IMG/VR virus record: IMGVR_UViG_3300020582_000006
Coordinates: 1 to 64,000 of that record
Strand: one strand, 5' to 3'
Length of the DNA: 64,000 bases
From: a virus
Part shown: positions 16,901 to 25,131 of the stretch, piece after piece
How positions within the stretch are numbered: the stretch's first letter is position 1
Layout of the letters: every line of letters begins with the position of its first letter
The notes under the pieces: generated by a model
The model's database searches: none
Seen by the model: only the letters and a program-made list of their open reading frames with translations
Told to the model about the DNA's origin: nothing
Program-made: the position numbers and the translations under genes

Positions 16901-17051
16901 CTTCAAAAGCGGACTTTTCGTCGGGGCGGCAGGAGCCGGTTGCGCGATCACTGTATTCACACAGAATCCCACCGGCGCAGTCTTCAATTCGCCCACTGTG
17001 CCGCCGGTGCAATTGCCTGTCACCAGCGTCAGTTCACCCGGTCAGCAATGA
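13902..17051 (+). CDS. Tailspike-like beta-helix protein with signal-type N-terminus
   Basis: The 1049-residue protein begins with a Sec-type N-terminus (MKAVLIGLLACLAVYGQ), which includes LLAC, a possible lipobox. A Pro-rich linker precedes a domain with the pectate-lyase-type opening SHDDGPALQRAINYAAQVGA, then long parallel beta-helix-type repeats with many NNI/ITNN motifs (about 150-800). Two copies of the recurrent module lie at nucleotides 14886-15111 and 15985-16200. The C-terminal part ends with repeats of Gly/Ser/Thr. It likely binds or degrades host surface glycan. It is unusually placed among baseplate genes. The signal peptide is odd for a virion protein. Confidence 0.68.
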   Translation: MKAVLIGLLACLAVYGQSANGVTFVQPVITPSPAPAPTPGGTTAPPLNVNQKLAQALNMQDFDSAPTLSCTSVSHDDGPALQRAINYAAQVGAPGEPSGPPDSPPPPSANGTYGFAGGVVSMRNSSTCYVNSIQSQVNGVILPLTPYGLKIQGNGSHLILNPALSSNVLLSTPPDYAGGAGFDSATTPVYFYTGNLPAYSSSIQLATPSDCANFKPSDPIWIRGGYGKQSENNGELNRVKSCDATAGILYPYWNTAKPYIPGGSATPWTPGAAHTAGQTIRVGRNVYTALNSGTSGTTTPLWRSGGIMGVGAPANTIPPARVGDGAGVINTTGTAICSTNPCTSQITITGSTAGIVPGMLVTGNSGLDAESAGNNGVLTPLWTVMTISGSVVTLNQPINFYDVCDFVGGVCQPAPLQFYPPGAVIWSDQGYTNITNASKQALQNFEIDDLKMTVSTEGGGVIVLSQMLGVIFRNVEMENTVGNQWMVDGANRNVLFDHVKWTSPVNHGAESGAGGQIAYNTVNFEVRNSEFFTQGWIDDPIWCDEYSAQVNLHDNRLGGSASVAATTFCFDYTVHHNQIDIDASASTTGGGAISFGGCCGSISIPNMTIDDNVFNIAVNPAVPSAGMYVAGTNMRFHHNTINYTGGYVPIDLTGAGGDFSDNIVNSDGPVGVYMGSFAPNWTLTNNIVTRTNAITAVGLSVLNSNSVAVSSVQNGTIVAGMFVAGFGIPPGTFVGPSPGSSITLVDSTGASVNNYAALSLTPLVFGLAGDQMFDNNNGFEFIANAVVVGSGPTITGNTIANFKNGIFFEMNGADFPNRVIGINNFNNTSQALNAGVVNPMTYGPLSSINFNAPFNPHFSYQFYGRTHLWAFGPQLPTNPLGINPNTGAPVDNSESLSLDSSSFNTLGIHSGVETNLVIRFSTPGYQTTIAQGSLAPASAGGLAFGTMTLGSPNSTQANRFGISSLGVQVLSGGTYMSNDGSSGATDTVSTGSGTSLCTLTFKSGLFVGAAGAGCAITVFTQNPTGAVFNSPTVPPVQLPVTSVSSPGQQ

Positions 17052-18160
17052 CTCCGCAGCAACAGCAATTCAGGCCGTACTTCGGGCGCGCGTGGCAGTT
17101 CAAGCTGACCACGGGCACGGGCACGGTGACCCTGTCGAGCAATCCTTCCGGCGAGAGCCTGCGAGCCTCTTTCAAGGTCTCGACCCAGCTGATGGCCGCT
17201 TACTCTGCCGGTGAGCTGACGATCTGGAACCTGAATCCTCAGACCGCGGCCAGCGCGGTCGCATCGGGTTCTGTGCCGACCAGTCAGCTCTGGCAGTTCT
17301 ATACGAGGGTGCAACGCGGCGACACCGTAGTGATCAGCGCCGGTTACCGGCAAACGTCGGCAGGCGCGTTCTCGCCTGAAGCCAATGTCATTTACGTCGG
17401 CAACGTGCTGCAGCCGATCTGGACGCGCGAATCGGTGGTCGACTGGAGGCTGACGCTGCGCTGCACCTTCGGCTTCCTCGGCGATGCCCTGAATTACGCC
17501 AATGTCTCGCTGCCCTCGAACGTCAGTTACTTCCACGCCGTGCAGCAAATTATGGACAAGAGCGGTCTTACGGCGCAGAACGAGACATCCATCGATCAGG
17601 CCGGTCTCTCCTCAATCCTGTTTCCGCGGGCGCAGGTGCACTTTGGCCGTCCTTACGATTTGCTGGCTGAGATCGCCCGGGACAATAACATGCTGTTCTG
17701 GGTCTCGCCGCACGGCGGCGGCGGCGGCGTGAACCTGCGCCAGGTCAATTTCGATCCCAACACCGCTCCCGATTGGGCTTATAGTCCGCCCGGTGTGCAA
17801 GCCACCATGCCGAATGGCGTTGTCAGCAACGTCATCAAGCAGACTATTATCGGCACGCCGGAACAAACGCAGGATGGACTCGATTTCCGGGTCGAGATGG
17901 ACGCGCAGCCGCTCATCGGCGACACGGTCGGGCTGGCTCCGGGGACTCTGGTCAACCCCTTTCCGATCAGCCAGGGAGTCACGAAGACCGCGGCATTGAA
18001 TCCGATCCCGAACAGAGCCGGTGTCTATCTCATCATCGGGCTGAGCTATGTCGGGGACACGCGCGGCCAGGACTGGTACACGGAAATTCACGCGGTCACT
18101 TCCAATTTCTGGGCGCAAATCGTCGAGAACGATAAATCAGCACCGCCGGCAGCGAACTAA
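17048..18160 (+). CDS. Baseplate hub protein
   Basis: The 370-residue protein starts at an ATGA overlap with the tailspike stop. It has an N-terminal tube-domain-like beta region (FGRAWQFKLTTGTGTV, FKVSTQL), a central helix (YFHAVQQIMDKSGL), and a C-terminal domain starting near VIKQTIIGTPEQTQDGLDF. This layout and its position just before the Gp138-type spike fit the trimeric hub (gp27/gpD-like) of simple contractile baseplates. No conserved catalytic residues are seen. Confidence 0.65.
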   Translation: MTPQQQQFRPYFGRAWQFKLTTGTGTVTLSSNPSGESLRASFKVSTQLMAAYSAGELTIWNLNPQTAASAVASGSVPTSQLWQFYTRVQRGDTVVISAGYRQTSAGAFSPEANVIYVGNVLQPIWTRESVVDWRLTLRCTFGFLGDALNYANVSLPSNVSYFHAVQQIMDKSGLTAQNETSIDQAGLSSILFPRAQVHFGRPYDLLAEIARDNNMLFWVSPHGGGGGVNLRQVNFDPNTAPDWAYSPPGVQATMPNGVVSNVIKQTIIGTPEQTQDGLDFRVEMDAQPLIGDTVGLAPGTLVNPFPISQGVTKTAALNPIPNRAGVYLIIGLSYVGDTRGQDWYTEIHAVTSNFWAQIVENDKSAPPAAN

Positions 18161-18163
18161 CTC

Positions 18164-18952
18164 ATGGGCGACAATCCCGTCATTCCCGATTCGGGCACTC
18201 CCACTTTCACTGTTGACGTCACCGCGCAAGCCGATCAGGATCCCGGGCTTCCGATATCCCAGCGCATCCTGCGCTCGATCTCACGCTTCGATCAGCACGC
18301 GAAGAAGATCATGCAATCGCTGCGCGTGGCGATCCCGGCCATTGTCGAAGACTTTCAGCCCGGGCCGCCGGCGACAGTCTCGGTTCAGATCGCGATCAAA
18401 GAGCCGGTCCAGATGAACCTCAACGGGCCTGCCGGGCCGCCGATCGATGTCAAGGTCGTAAAGCTGGTGCCGGGACTGATTATCGAATCGATCCCGGTCG
18501 TTCTGCCCTCCGGAGGCGGCTGGTCGCTCACTCTGCCTATCGTGAAGGGCGATGAATGCCTGCTCGTCTTTGCTGACGCCTGTATCGATTCCTGGTGGCA
18601 GTCGGGAGGCGTACAGGCTCCGATCAGCTTCCGGCGCCACTCACTCTCGGACGCGATGGCGATCTTCGGCCTGCGCTCGACACCGACCGGCATCACCGGC
18701 TGGTCGACGGACTCGGCGCAGCTGCGCAATGACGATCAAAGCGTTGTCATCGATCTCGGTAACTCGGGCGACGTCTCGATCACCGCGTCCGGCGCGATCA
18801 ACATCAAAGCTTCCGGAAACCTGTCCGTCGAAGGTGAGACTGTAGCGATCAAGTCGACCGGCGGGCAGACGACGATCGACGGCAAACCGTTCCTGCCGCA
18901 CGCTCACTCGGGCGTGCAGTCTGGCGGGTCAACCACAGGACCGGTGGTCTGA
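18164..18952 (+). CDS. Central spike protein (Gp138 N-terminal domain)
   Basis: The 262-residue protein has an N-terminal arm, an OB-fold region of the Gp138_N type (about 115-190: PIVKGDECLLVFADACIDSW, GVQAPISFRRHSLSDAMAIF) and a C-terminal beta-helix with regular strands (DVSITASGAINIKASGNLSV). The tip carries HAHSGVQSGG, the His-x-His motif that binds a metal ion in phage spike tips. The spike pierces the outer membrane, implying a Gram-negative host. It overlaps the gp25-like gene by one base. Confidence 0.85.
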   Translation: MGDNPVIPDSGTPTFTVDVTAQADQDPGLPISQRILRSISRFDQHAKKIMQSLRVAIPAIVEDFQPGPPATVSVQIAIKEPVQMNLNGPAGPPIDVKVVKLVPGLIIESIPVVLPSGGGWSLTLPIVKGDECLLVFADACIDSWWQSGGVQAPISFRRHSLSDAMAIFGLRSTPTGITGWSTDSAQLRNDDQSVVIDLGNSGDVSITASGAINIKASGNLSVEGETVAIKSTGGQTTIDGKPFLPHAHSGVQSGGSTTGPVV

Positions 18953-19380
18953 TGCCTTCGATTCAGGTACGCGCGTTGCAGAATGGCGATCCCGGCCGGG
19001 GCCAGTCTCTCGCCAACTTCATCTATGACATCGAAGCGGTCGCCCAGATCATCGGGACCACGCTCAAGCTGCTGCAGGGCGAGTGGTGGGAGTCGCTCAA
19101 CACCGGCACGCCGGTCTTTCAGTCGATCCTCGGCGTTCCCAACACCACCGATGGCGTCGGCCTCATTCTGAGGCAGCGCATTCTGAGTGTTCCCTTTGTG
19201 ATCGGGGTCCAGAATCTGGTGGTCACCTATGGCCCGTCGACGCGGCATTACACGTTCTCGTGCAGCGTGATCACGGCTTTCGGCACCATCGGCGTCAGCG
19301 GCACTCCGGGCAATCAGGCCGTCATCAACCAGCAAAGCAGTGCGCTCGCGGTCTCACCTGCCCGCGCGCGCCGCCGCTGA
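18952..19380 (+). CDS. Baseplate wedge protein, gp25/W-like
   Basis: The 142-residue protein contains FIYDIEAVAQIIGTTLKLLQ followed by GEWWESLNTGTPVFQSILG, the motif set of gp25/lysozyme-like wedge proteins that staple sheath and baseplate. The C-terminus ends in a basic tail (ARARRR). Start overlaps the spike stop (TGATG), so translation is coupled. Confidence 0.75.
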   Translation: MPSIQVRALQNGDPGRGQSLANFIYDIEAVAQIIGTTLKLLQGEWWESLNTGTPVFQSILGVPNTTDGVGLILRQRILSVPFVIGVQNLVVTYGPSTRHYTFSCSVITAFGTIGVSGTPGNQAVINQQSSALAVSPARARRR

Positions 19381-19391
19381 AAGCAAGAAAT

Positions 19392-20813
19392 ATGGGATCT
19401 TACGTTCCTCCTTTTGTCGGTCCGGCCGGCCTGCAGATTCCGCTCGAGCCGGAAATTCTGTCGAACCTGCTCACTCAGTTTCTGGCGATCTATGGCCAGT
19501 CGAACTATGTCGGTCCGGACACCGCGGACTATCAGGACACGTCGATCCGCGCGCTGCAGTACTCCGATGCGAACGCGGCCATGCAGCAGGTGTTCGTCTC
19601 GCTCAATCCGCTCTATGCCACCGGCGTCGCGCTCGACAATTGCGGCGTGCTGATCGGGACGGCGCGTAAACAGGCGACTTCGTCCACGGTTTCACTGACT
19701 ATCACCGGCACACCCGGCGCGATCATCAATAACGGGCTCGTACAAGACCAGGTCGGCAATTTCTGGGCCTTGCCCGTCTCGATTCAGATCACCGGCAGCG
19801 GCACGGTGCAGACCACGGCTACCTGCCAGCTGCTCGGCATCGTCACGGCGGATCCGAATACGATCACGACCATAGCCACGCCCACGGCGGGCTGGACGAG
19901 CGTCACTAATCCGGTCGCCGTCGCAGTCGGCGGCGTGTATCCCAATACGGCGGGCCTGCCGGTCGAGGCGGATTCGCAATACCGCGCCCGCCTGCTGAGC
20001 TCACAAGCTCAGCCATCGCTTACTACTCTCGCCGGCACCGCGGCGGCAATCGCCGCCGTCCCCAACGTCACCCGGTCTCAGGTCTATGAGAATCCGACGA
20101 ACTCGACCGATGTCAACGGGATCCCTCCGCATTCGATCTGCTGCGTCGTCGAAGGCGGCGATCCGGAGGCCGTCTGTCAGGCGATTTACGACCATCGCGG
20201 CATCGGCTGCAACACGTTCGGCGGGGCCACTCCGATCACGCGCTCGATCGTCGATCCTTCGAACGGCGGTATCAGCCTGCCGATCTCTTACATAGGCGTG
20301 ACCTATCTGCAGGTCTACGTTTCTTACAACATCCATCCGTTGAGCGGCTACACTTCGGCCGTCCCGCCTGCGATTCAGGCGAACGTGCTGCTCTATCTGA
20401 GCGGGCTCAGTATCGGCGAGGACGTCTATGCGGGCGAGCTGATCAATGCCGCGCTCGATGCGCGGGCCAATCCGGAGAATCCGACCTTTGCCATCCGCAG
20501 CCTGAGTTACGGAACGTTCGCCGTGGGCACGCCGTCGACCGCTGACCTGAACGCGCTTAATCCCGTCATCGTCGTGCCTTCGACTATCGGCCTTATCAAC
20601 GGCCAGGTCGTGATCGGCGCGGGGATCCTCCCCAATACGACGATCCTGCAGATCGCCGGTCTGAACGTGACGCTCTCGCAGGCTCCCGTCGTGACCGGCG
20701 TCAACGTGCCGATCAGCGTCGTCAACGTCAATCCGCCCGGGTCGGATATCGTGATCGGCTTCGCGCAGGCGGCGCAGACTAATTCCTCGAACATCATCGT
20801 CACCCTCGTCTGA
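19392..20813 (+). CDS. Baseplate J-like wedge protein with inserted module
   Basis: The 473-residue protein has the layout of baseplate J/gp47 (JayE) proteins: N-terminal helix with DTADYQDTSIRALQYSDANA, the strand block TVSLTITGTPGAIINNGLV, and EADSQYRARLLSSQAQPSLT with the usual R..R motif, then DP-E-AVCQAIYDHRGIGCNT. Near the C-terminus (nucleotides 20521-20733) sits a copy of the recurrent module (STIGLINGQVVIGAGILPNT). The protein forms the baseplate wedge with gp25-like and DUF2612 partners. The ATG at 19392 is 11 bases after the preceding stop. Confidence 0.82.
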   Translation: MGSYVPPFVGPAGLQIPLEPEILSNLLTQFLAIYGQSNYVGPDTADYQDTSIRALQYSDANAAMQQVFVSLNPLYATGVALDNCGVLIGTARKQATSSTVSLTITGTPGAIINNGLVQDQVGNFWALPVSIQITGSGTVQTTATCQLLGIVTADPNTITTIATPTAGWTSVTNPVAVAVGGVYPNTAGLPVEADSQYRARLLSSQAQPSLTTLAGTAAAIAAVPNVTRSQVYENPTNSTDVNGIPPHSICCVVEGGDPEAVCQAIYDHRGIGCNTFGGATPITRSIVDPSNGGISLPISYIGVTYLQVYVSYNIHPLSGYTSAVPPAIQANVLLYLSGLSIGEDVYAGELINAALDARANPENPTFAIRSLSYGTFAVGTPSTADLNALNPVIVVPSTIGLINGQVVIGAGILPNTTILQIAGLNVTLSQAPVVTGVNVPISVVNVNPPGSDIVIGFAQAAQTNSSNIIVTLV

Positions 20814-21682
20814 TGTCTTCGCCTCTGGTTCCCAATCCGGTTCCGCCCGCGCCGTTCGCGCTGCCGAACAGTTACTATCTCAGGCTCGTCACCTCCGAGT
20901 ATCAGGGCCCGGCACCCAACATGCTCACGTGGCTGAATGACAACCTGCAGTATCTCGAGGACGTGACGGCGGCGCTCCTCGAGATACTCAACGCTTACTA
21001 TCTGCCGGCCGCCGTCGGGGCGCAGCTCGACGTGATCGGCGTGATCGTCGGTCAGACGCGGCTCGTCGGCTTCCAGCCTACCGGACTGAATTCGGTTGCG
21101 CCGGGAGGCGGCACTACCACAGGCAGCGCCGGGACAGGCTATATCGTCGGGGATATCGTTACGGTCATTCAGACCGGCGCGCAGAATGGCACGCTGCGGG
21201 TCACTGCCATCGGCTCAGGCGGATCGGTGAGCACGATCCAGATCGTCAATCCCGGCAATGGCTATTCGGCGCTCGGCGGGCCCAGCGTGCCTACGTCGGG
21301 AGGACACGGCACCGGCTTCACTTGTGTGATCGTCTCGACGATCAGCCCGATCCTCGACGACAATACTTACCGGCAAGTGCTCCAGTGTCGCGTCTTCCAG
21401 AATCACTGGGACGGTCAGATCGGCTCACTCGGTCCCTTCTGGCAGACGGTATTCCCGGGCGGGACGATCACACTGCTCGATCACATGAACATGACCGCGA
21501 CGGTCACCGTGGGCGGCGATTTCAGCTCGATCCTGATCGACCTGATTCTGAACGGCTATATTGTGCCGCGGCCGCAGGCAGTGCTCTACACTTACGCGCT
21601 CGCTACGACCACGCTGCCGGTCTTCGGCTTCGATGAATCGACGCCTTATGTCGCCGGTTTCGATCTTGGCCACTTTCTCTGA
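20813..21682 (+). CDS. DUF2612 baseplate wedge protein with inserted module
   Basis: The 289-residue protein shows DUF2612 traits: N-terminal MLTWLNDNLQYLEDVTAALL and GAQLDVIGVIVGQTR, then LDDNTYRQVLQCRVFQNHWD further on. Between them, residues 97-176 are an inserted module (GTGYIVGDIVTVIQTGAQNG...) that is clearly related to the first insert of the sheath protein. The C-terminal half matches the second part of the family. It is the wedge partner of baseplate J. TGATG overlap with the upstream stop. Confidence 0.8.
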   Translation: MSSPLVPNPVPPAPFALPNSYYLRLVTSEYQGPAPNMLTWLNDNLQYLEDVTAALLEILNAYYLPAAVGAQLDVIGVIVGQTRLVGFQPTGLNSVAPGGGTTTGSAGTGYIVGDIVTVIQTGAQNGTLRVTAIGSGGSVSTIQIVNPGNGYSALGGPSVPTSGGHGTGFTCVIVSTISPILDDNTYRQVLQCRVFQNHWDGQIGSLGPFWQTVFPGGTITLLDHMNMTATVTVGGDFSSILIDLILNGYIVPRPQAVLYTYALATTTLPVFGFDESTPYVAGFDLGHFL

Positions 21683-21696
21683 AAGGACTTTGAACC

Positions 21697-22167
21697 ATGG
21701 GGCAGTTTTTACAGTGGAACCCTTCTGAAGCGAATCAGGATCCGGACGCTGTCTATCAGACCGATCCGCTGCGCGTCAATGGCATTGCGACCAATGCCAC
21801 ATTTCCTTCACCCACGGCGAACAAGCTGTTCTATCAGCTTTCGACGTTCGTCACGGCGCTCGCCCAGGTGATGGTGGCCAAAGGTTACACGATCGATGAC
21901 GCGTCGCTCTCGGCGCTTGAGACGAACCTCGCCGGCATCGTCACCGGCAAAGACAATCCTACTTTCAATCTTCTGACGGCCGCTTCCATTCTTTCGACCA
22001 CCGGCCTGCAGTCGTATGGCGGCGTCGAATCGGGCGAAGTGGGCGTGCAGGTGGGTCAGTTCGCCTGCGTCGACGTGAGCCTGACCAAACGAAGCGGCTT
22101 CACCGGCACGCTGGCGCAGGCCGTCGCAGCGGGCGCAAGCGTAGTCGGCGGCATCATCGTTCCCTGA
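21697..22167 (+). CDS. Tail fibre attachment protein
   Basis: The 156-residue protein begins FLQWNPSEANQDPDAVYQTD and continues with NKLFYQLSTFVTALAQVMVA, a pattern seen at the N-terminus of phage tail fibres that bind the baseplate. The C-terminus ends in a hydrophobic Ala/Gly stretch. It is too short to be a full fibre and may be the adaptor that carries the following fibre-tip proteins. Ribosome site AAAGGAC precedes ATG. Confidence 0.55.
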   Translation: MGQFLQWNPSEANQDPDAVYQTDPLRVNGIATNATFPSPTANKLFYQLSTFVTALAQVMVAKGYTIDDASLSALETNLAGIVTGKDNPTFNLLTAASILSTTGLQSYGGVESGEVGVQVGQFACVDVSLTKRSGFTGTLAQAVAAGASVVGGIIVP

Positions 22168-22189
22168 ATCCAAAGGAGCTAACTCAAAA

Positions 22190-22894
22190 ATGACACCTTC
22201 GGTTAATGCGCCGACGACTCCGGTCGTGGGAACCAACGGCGGCAAGATCGGTGCAGCAGCAGTCTGGACCGGCACAAACGTTCTGGGCAATGCAACCGAT
22301 GCTGGCTTTGTGGCCAGCGGCTTGAATCTGGTCGGAGCTGTTCCGGCGCTCAATTTTATAAGCGCCACAACCCCTGCAACGTCATGGCTGCAGATCGTGG
22401 CAGGGGCCGGCGCGTCTTACTGGATCACTCCAGGCGCATTGCAGATGCAGGCAGCGGGTGACATTCAGTTCAACCTCAACGGAGTTCTCCGCTGGGATAT
22501 CAGCAATGGCTACGGCGGCGCGCTGATACCTGGAGCTGACAATGCTAATCCGATCGGCGTTACCAATGCAGCGGGAGTCAACACGATTTCACCCTCTTAT
22601 GTCTCCGCTTACCAGTTCCGCCCGGTGACCGCCAGATCGACCATCAACGGTTCGACGTCCGGAAGCATTGTTGTCACGAATCCCTTCACGGGATCAGCGA
22701 ACCGAAAGGTAATCATCGTCCTGCAGAATCTGACTGGCACGGCCAGTTTCAGCTTCTCTCAGGTCTGGAGCTTCCTGCCGGGAATCTTCGCGCCGACGAC
22801 GGCGCTCGCTGCCGCAGTTACATCGCTTACCACTTCCGGCGCCACCATCACCGGATCCGGCACGTCGGGCGTGATCATCCTCGAGGGCTTCTAA
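22190..22894 (+). CDS. Short fibre-tip protein
   Basis: The 234-residue protein is a beta-rich, Gly/Ser/Thr-rich fibre-like protein. Its first part (TTPVVGTNGGKIGAAAVWTG, residues 8-27) is nearly repeated at residues 26-45 of the next protein. A central domain contains WDISNGYGGALIPGADNANP, and the C-terminus (about 150-234) is a compact beta domain ending VIILEGF. A role in host binding is inferred from position. AAAGGAGC lies upstream of the start. Confidence 0.55.
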   Translation: MTPSVNAPTTPVVGTNGGKIGAAAVWTGTNVLGNATDAGFVASGLNLVGAVPALNFISATTPATSWLQIVAGAGASYWITPGALQMQAAGDIQFNLNGVLRWDISNGYGGALIPGADNANPIGVTNAAGVNTISPSYVSAYQFRPVTARSTINGSTSGSIVVTNPFTGSANRKVIIVLQNLTGTASFSFSQVWSFLPGIFAPTTALAAAVTSLTTSGATITGSGTSGVIILEGF

Positions 22895-22897
22895 AGC

Positions 22898-24973
22898 ATG
22901 ACCCAAAAACGGGTAATATTATTACCGCTTTTCGGCTTACTGCTGACTGCGCAGACGCCTTTGCCGCCTACGACGCCCATTGTGGGCACCAATGGCGGCC
23001 GCGCCGGGACGTTGCCGATCTGGACCGGCCCGAACATCCTCGGCAACGCCTCGCCCTCGCAGCTTTCCGCCGCTGTCGCCAATCCCAACATTCAAATCAA
23101 CAGCGCCAATTACGGTCTGGTCACCGTTCCGAACGGCATCGCTGACGGCTCGCTGGCCTTTGCCTCCATGAATGATGCGTGTGTGCGACAAGGCTCAGGA
23201 TCGGTCGTAGTGCAGGCCGGGTCTTTCTCGAATGGCGCTATGGGGCCGATCATCGAGAATCCTTACTGTCCCTGGACGGGAGGCGGTCAGCGCGTCACCA
23301 TGATCCAGCCGTCGAACGGCACGTCTTCCACGGTCTTTCAGGGCGCTGTCGCCGGTTATGCGGGAGGCGTGATCGTCAATCGTTCCGCCACGGGCAACAC
23401 CGGATCCAACTCTTACATCGTCTCGACCGGCGTCTCGCATATGACCGTTTTCGGGAACGGTATCCATGCGACCGGCACCACGCCGTGCATCGAGGAGTAC
23501 GGGATCAACCTCACGCATGAGGATCTCGAAGTCTTCGGCTGCCGCGCCAACGGCCTCGAATACGACTACAATCCCATGGCGGCCGAACCGCCCTCCGTCG
23601 CCCTCGCCGGCTCGCATGAGAATCACGTTCACCGGCTGAATATTCATCACAACGGCGTGGACGTCACCAATAACGATGCCGTCATCACGCCGTGGGCTGT
23701 CGGCCTGTCGATTGACGCGGACGCGGATCAGGACGTCGGGGACATTCTGGTCTATAACAGCGCCTGCCATAACCTGTTCCTGGGGCACAATGCCGCCGCT
23801 GTGATCGGCGGCGACTTCCATCTGTTCGCGCCGGGCGTCGGCTGCACCAACCTCGTGGAAGAGTCGGCTTCCAACCAGATCCATACCCTGGCAGCGGAAG
23901 GCGGGCAAGGCACGGTCGGCGGCGGCTACGCGGTGTGTCAGATGGTCATCATGGGGCTGGATAATCAGCTTACCGACCTCTATCCCTTCGAGCCCCAGGT
24001 CGAGAACAATGCCACCTGCGGCATCAAAGCCGGTCAGTCGAATGGCGAGATTCCCTATCCCGGCCAGTGGTGGCAAACCCTTGCAGGCGATGTCTCGACG
24101 CCGATTGTGACCACTGCGACCGGCACGATGGGGACCAATACGCTCACCATCACCGGCTCGACTGCCGGCATCGTCAACGGCCAGTTTGTGCTGATCGGCG
24201 GACGCCCGAATAACGGCACGGCGGCTTTGACCACCGGCACGATTGCGGGCACCACGGTTACGCTCAGTTCGGCGCTGACTGCGCCGGTCAATGGATCGGT
24301 CACCTTCGCCAATTCGGTGACGCAGCAGGTCGCTGTGCTGCAGTCGAGGATGAGCTACCTGGCCACCAATACCTTCGCGCCGCAGGGCGGTTTCTGGTTC
24401 GACAATATCTTCAATTCGGAGGTCCGGGGCCTTACCGATCTTGCCTTTAATCAGTCGGGCGCGGCTTATGTCAGCGGCACTCCCGATCAATCCAACAGCT
24501 TCGCCATTCAGGGCGCGGGTCTGACCTGTCCGGCGGGCTCGGCCTCGCTTGCGCTCTGCGGCGGCGTGCAGTTCTCGGCGGGCGGCACGTCGATCCTCAG
24601 TCTGACCGGCACCAGCGTGGCCCTGCGTAACAACCTTGCATCGGGAATCCTCGGCATTTCGAACACGTTCCGCCTGGTCAGCATCACGGAAACGCTCACC
24701 GGGAATGGCCAGACCATTCAGGTCTTCGGCACTTCCGCCTATGAAGGCATCATTGACGTAACGCCTCCTGCAGGCGGCGCCACCGGCACGATTCTCGCTC
24801 CCGGCGCTGTCGATGGCCAGCAGGTCGAGGTCTGCGACGTATCCGCCGCCGATCCCATCACCTTCGCGGTGCAGGCTACCTCACATATCGCGGTTCCGAA
24901 TACCATCGCGTTCGGCACCTGTTCTCTCTACCGCTGGCGTGCGACCGGCACGTTGTGGTATCAGGTCCCTTAG
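22898..24973 (+). CDS. Second tailspike-like beta-helix protein with signal-type N-terminus
   Basis: The 691-residue protein starts MTQKRVILLPLFGLLLTAQT, which looks like a Sec signal peptide, then the VGTNGG module shared with the preceding gene. A pectate-lyase-type beta-helix follows (about 85-400; motifs GLVTVPNGIADGSLAF, HRLNIHHNGVDVTN, DILVYNSACHN). The recurrent module lies at nucleotides 24109-24315. The C-terminal domain (about 560-691) ends CSLYRWRATGTLWYQVP, typical for caps of fibre proteins. It may be an alternative or second receptor-binding depolymerase. Confidence 0.62.
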   Translation: MTQKRVILLPLFGLLLTAQTPLPPTTPIVGTNGGRAGTLPIWTGPNILGNASPSQLSAAVANPNIQINSANYGLVTVPNGIADGSLAFASMNDACVRQGSGSVVVQAGSFSNGAMGPIIENPYCPWTGGGQRVTMIQPSNGTSSTVFQGAVAGYAGGVIVNRSATGNTGSNSYIVSTGVSHMTVFGNGIHATGTTPCIEEYGINLTHEDLEVFGCRANGLEYDYNPMAAEPPSVALAGSHENHVHRLNIHHNGVDVTNNDAVITPWAVGLSIDADADQDVGDILVYNSACHNLFLGHNAAAVIGGDFHLFAPGVGCTNLVEESASNQIHTLAAEGGQGTVGGGYAVCQMVIMGLDNQLTDLYPFEPQVENNATCGIKAGQSNGEIPYPGQWWQTLAGDVSTPIVTTATGTMGTNTLTITGSTAGIVNGQFVLIGGRPNNGTAALTTGTIAGTTVTLSSALTAPVNGSVTFANSVTQQVAVLQSRMSYLATNTFAPQGGFWFDNIFNSEVRGLTDLAFNQSGAAYVSGTPDQSNSFAIQGAGLTCPAGSASLALCGGVQFSAGGTSILSLTGTSVALRNNLASGILGISNTFRLVSITETLTGNGQTIQVFGTSAYEGIIDVTPPAGGATGTILAPGAVDGQQVEVCDVSAADPITFAVQATSHIAVPNTIAFGTCSLYRWRATGTLWYQVP

Positions 24974-24975
24974 TC

Positions 24976-25131
24976 ATGCGCCAGGACAAGATATTTCGAA
25001 CCGTCCGGTTCCTCCGCTATTGGGTCTTGCGCGGCGCGGGTCGCCGCTATCAGGAAGGCGAGACAGCCGAACTGGTCGACTGGCTCGCCCTCAAGATGGT
25101 CCTCGATGGCGTGGCGGAGTTCGTGCGATGA
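24976..25131 (+). CDS. Small hypothetical phage protein
   Basis: Fifty-one residues (MRQDKIFRTVRFLRYWV...), starting 2 bases after the tailspike stop and overlapping the next gene by 4 bases (ATGA). It resembles the tiny basic proteins often found after tail fibre genes, with a pattern 'f.G..y..Ge...l...lA..lv..G.aE.v'. Function unknown. Confidence 0.6.
   Translation: MRQDKIFRTVRFLRYWVLRGAGRRYQEGETAELVDWLALKMVLDGVAEFVR

Noticed and set aside
23195-24490. 431-codon minus-strand frame
   Set aside because: Antisense of the second tailspike gene, very Arg-rich and without a start signal.
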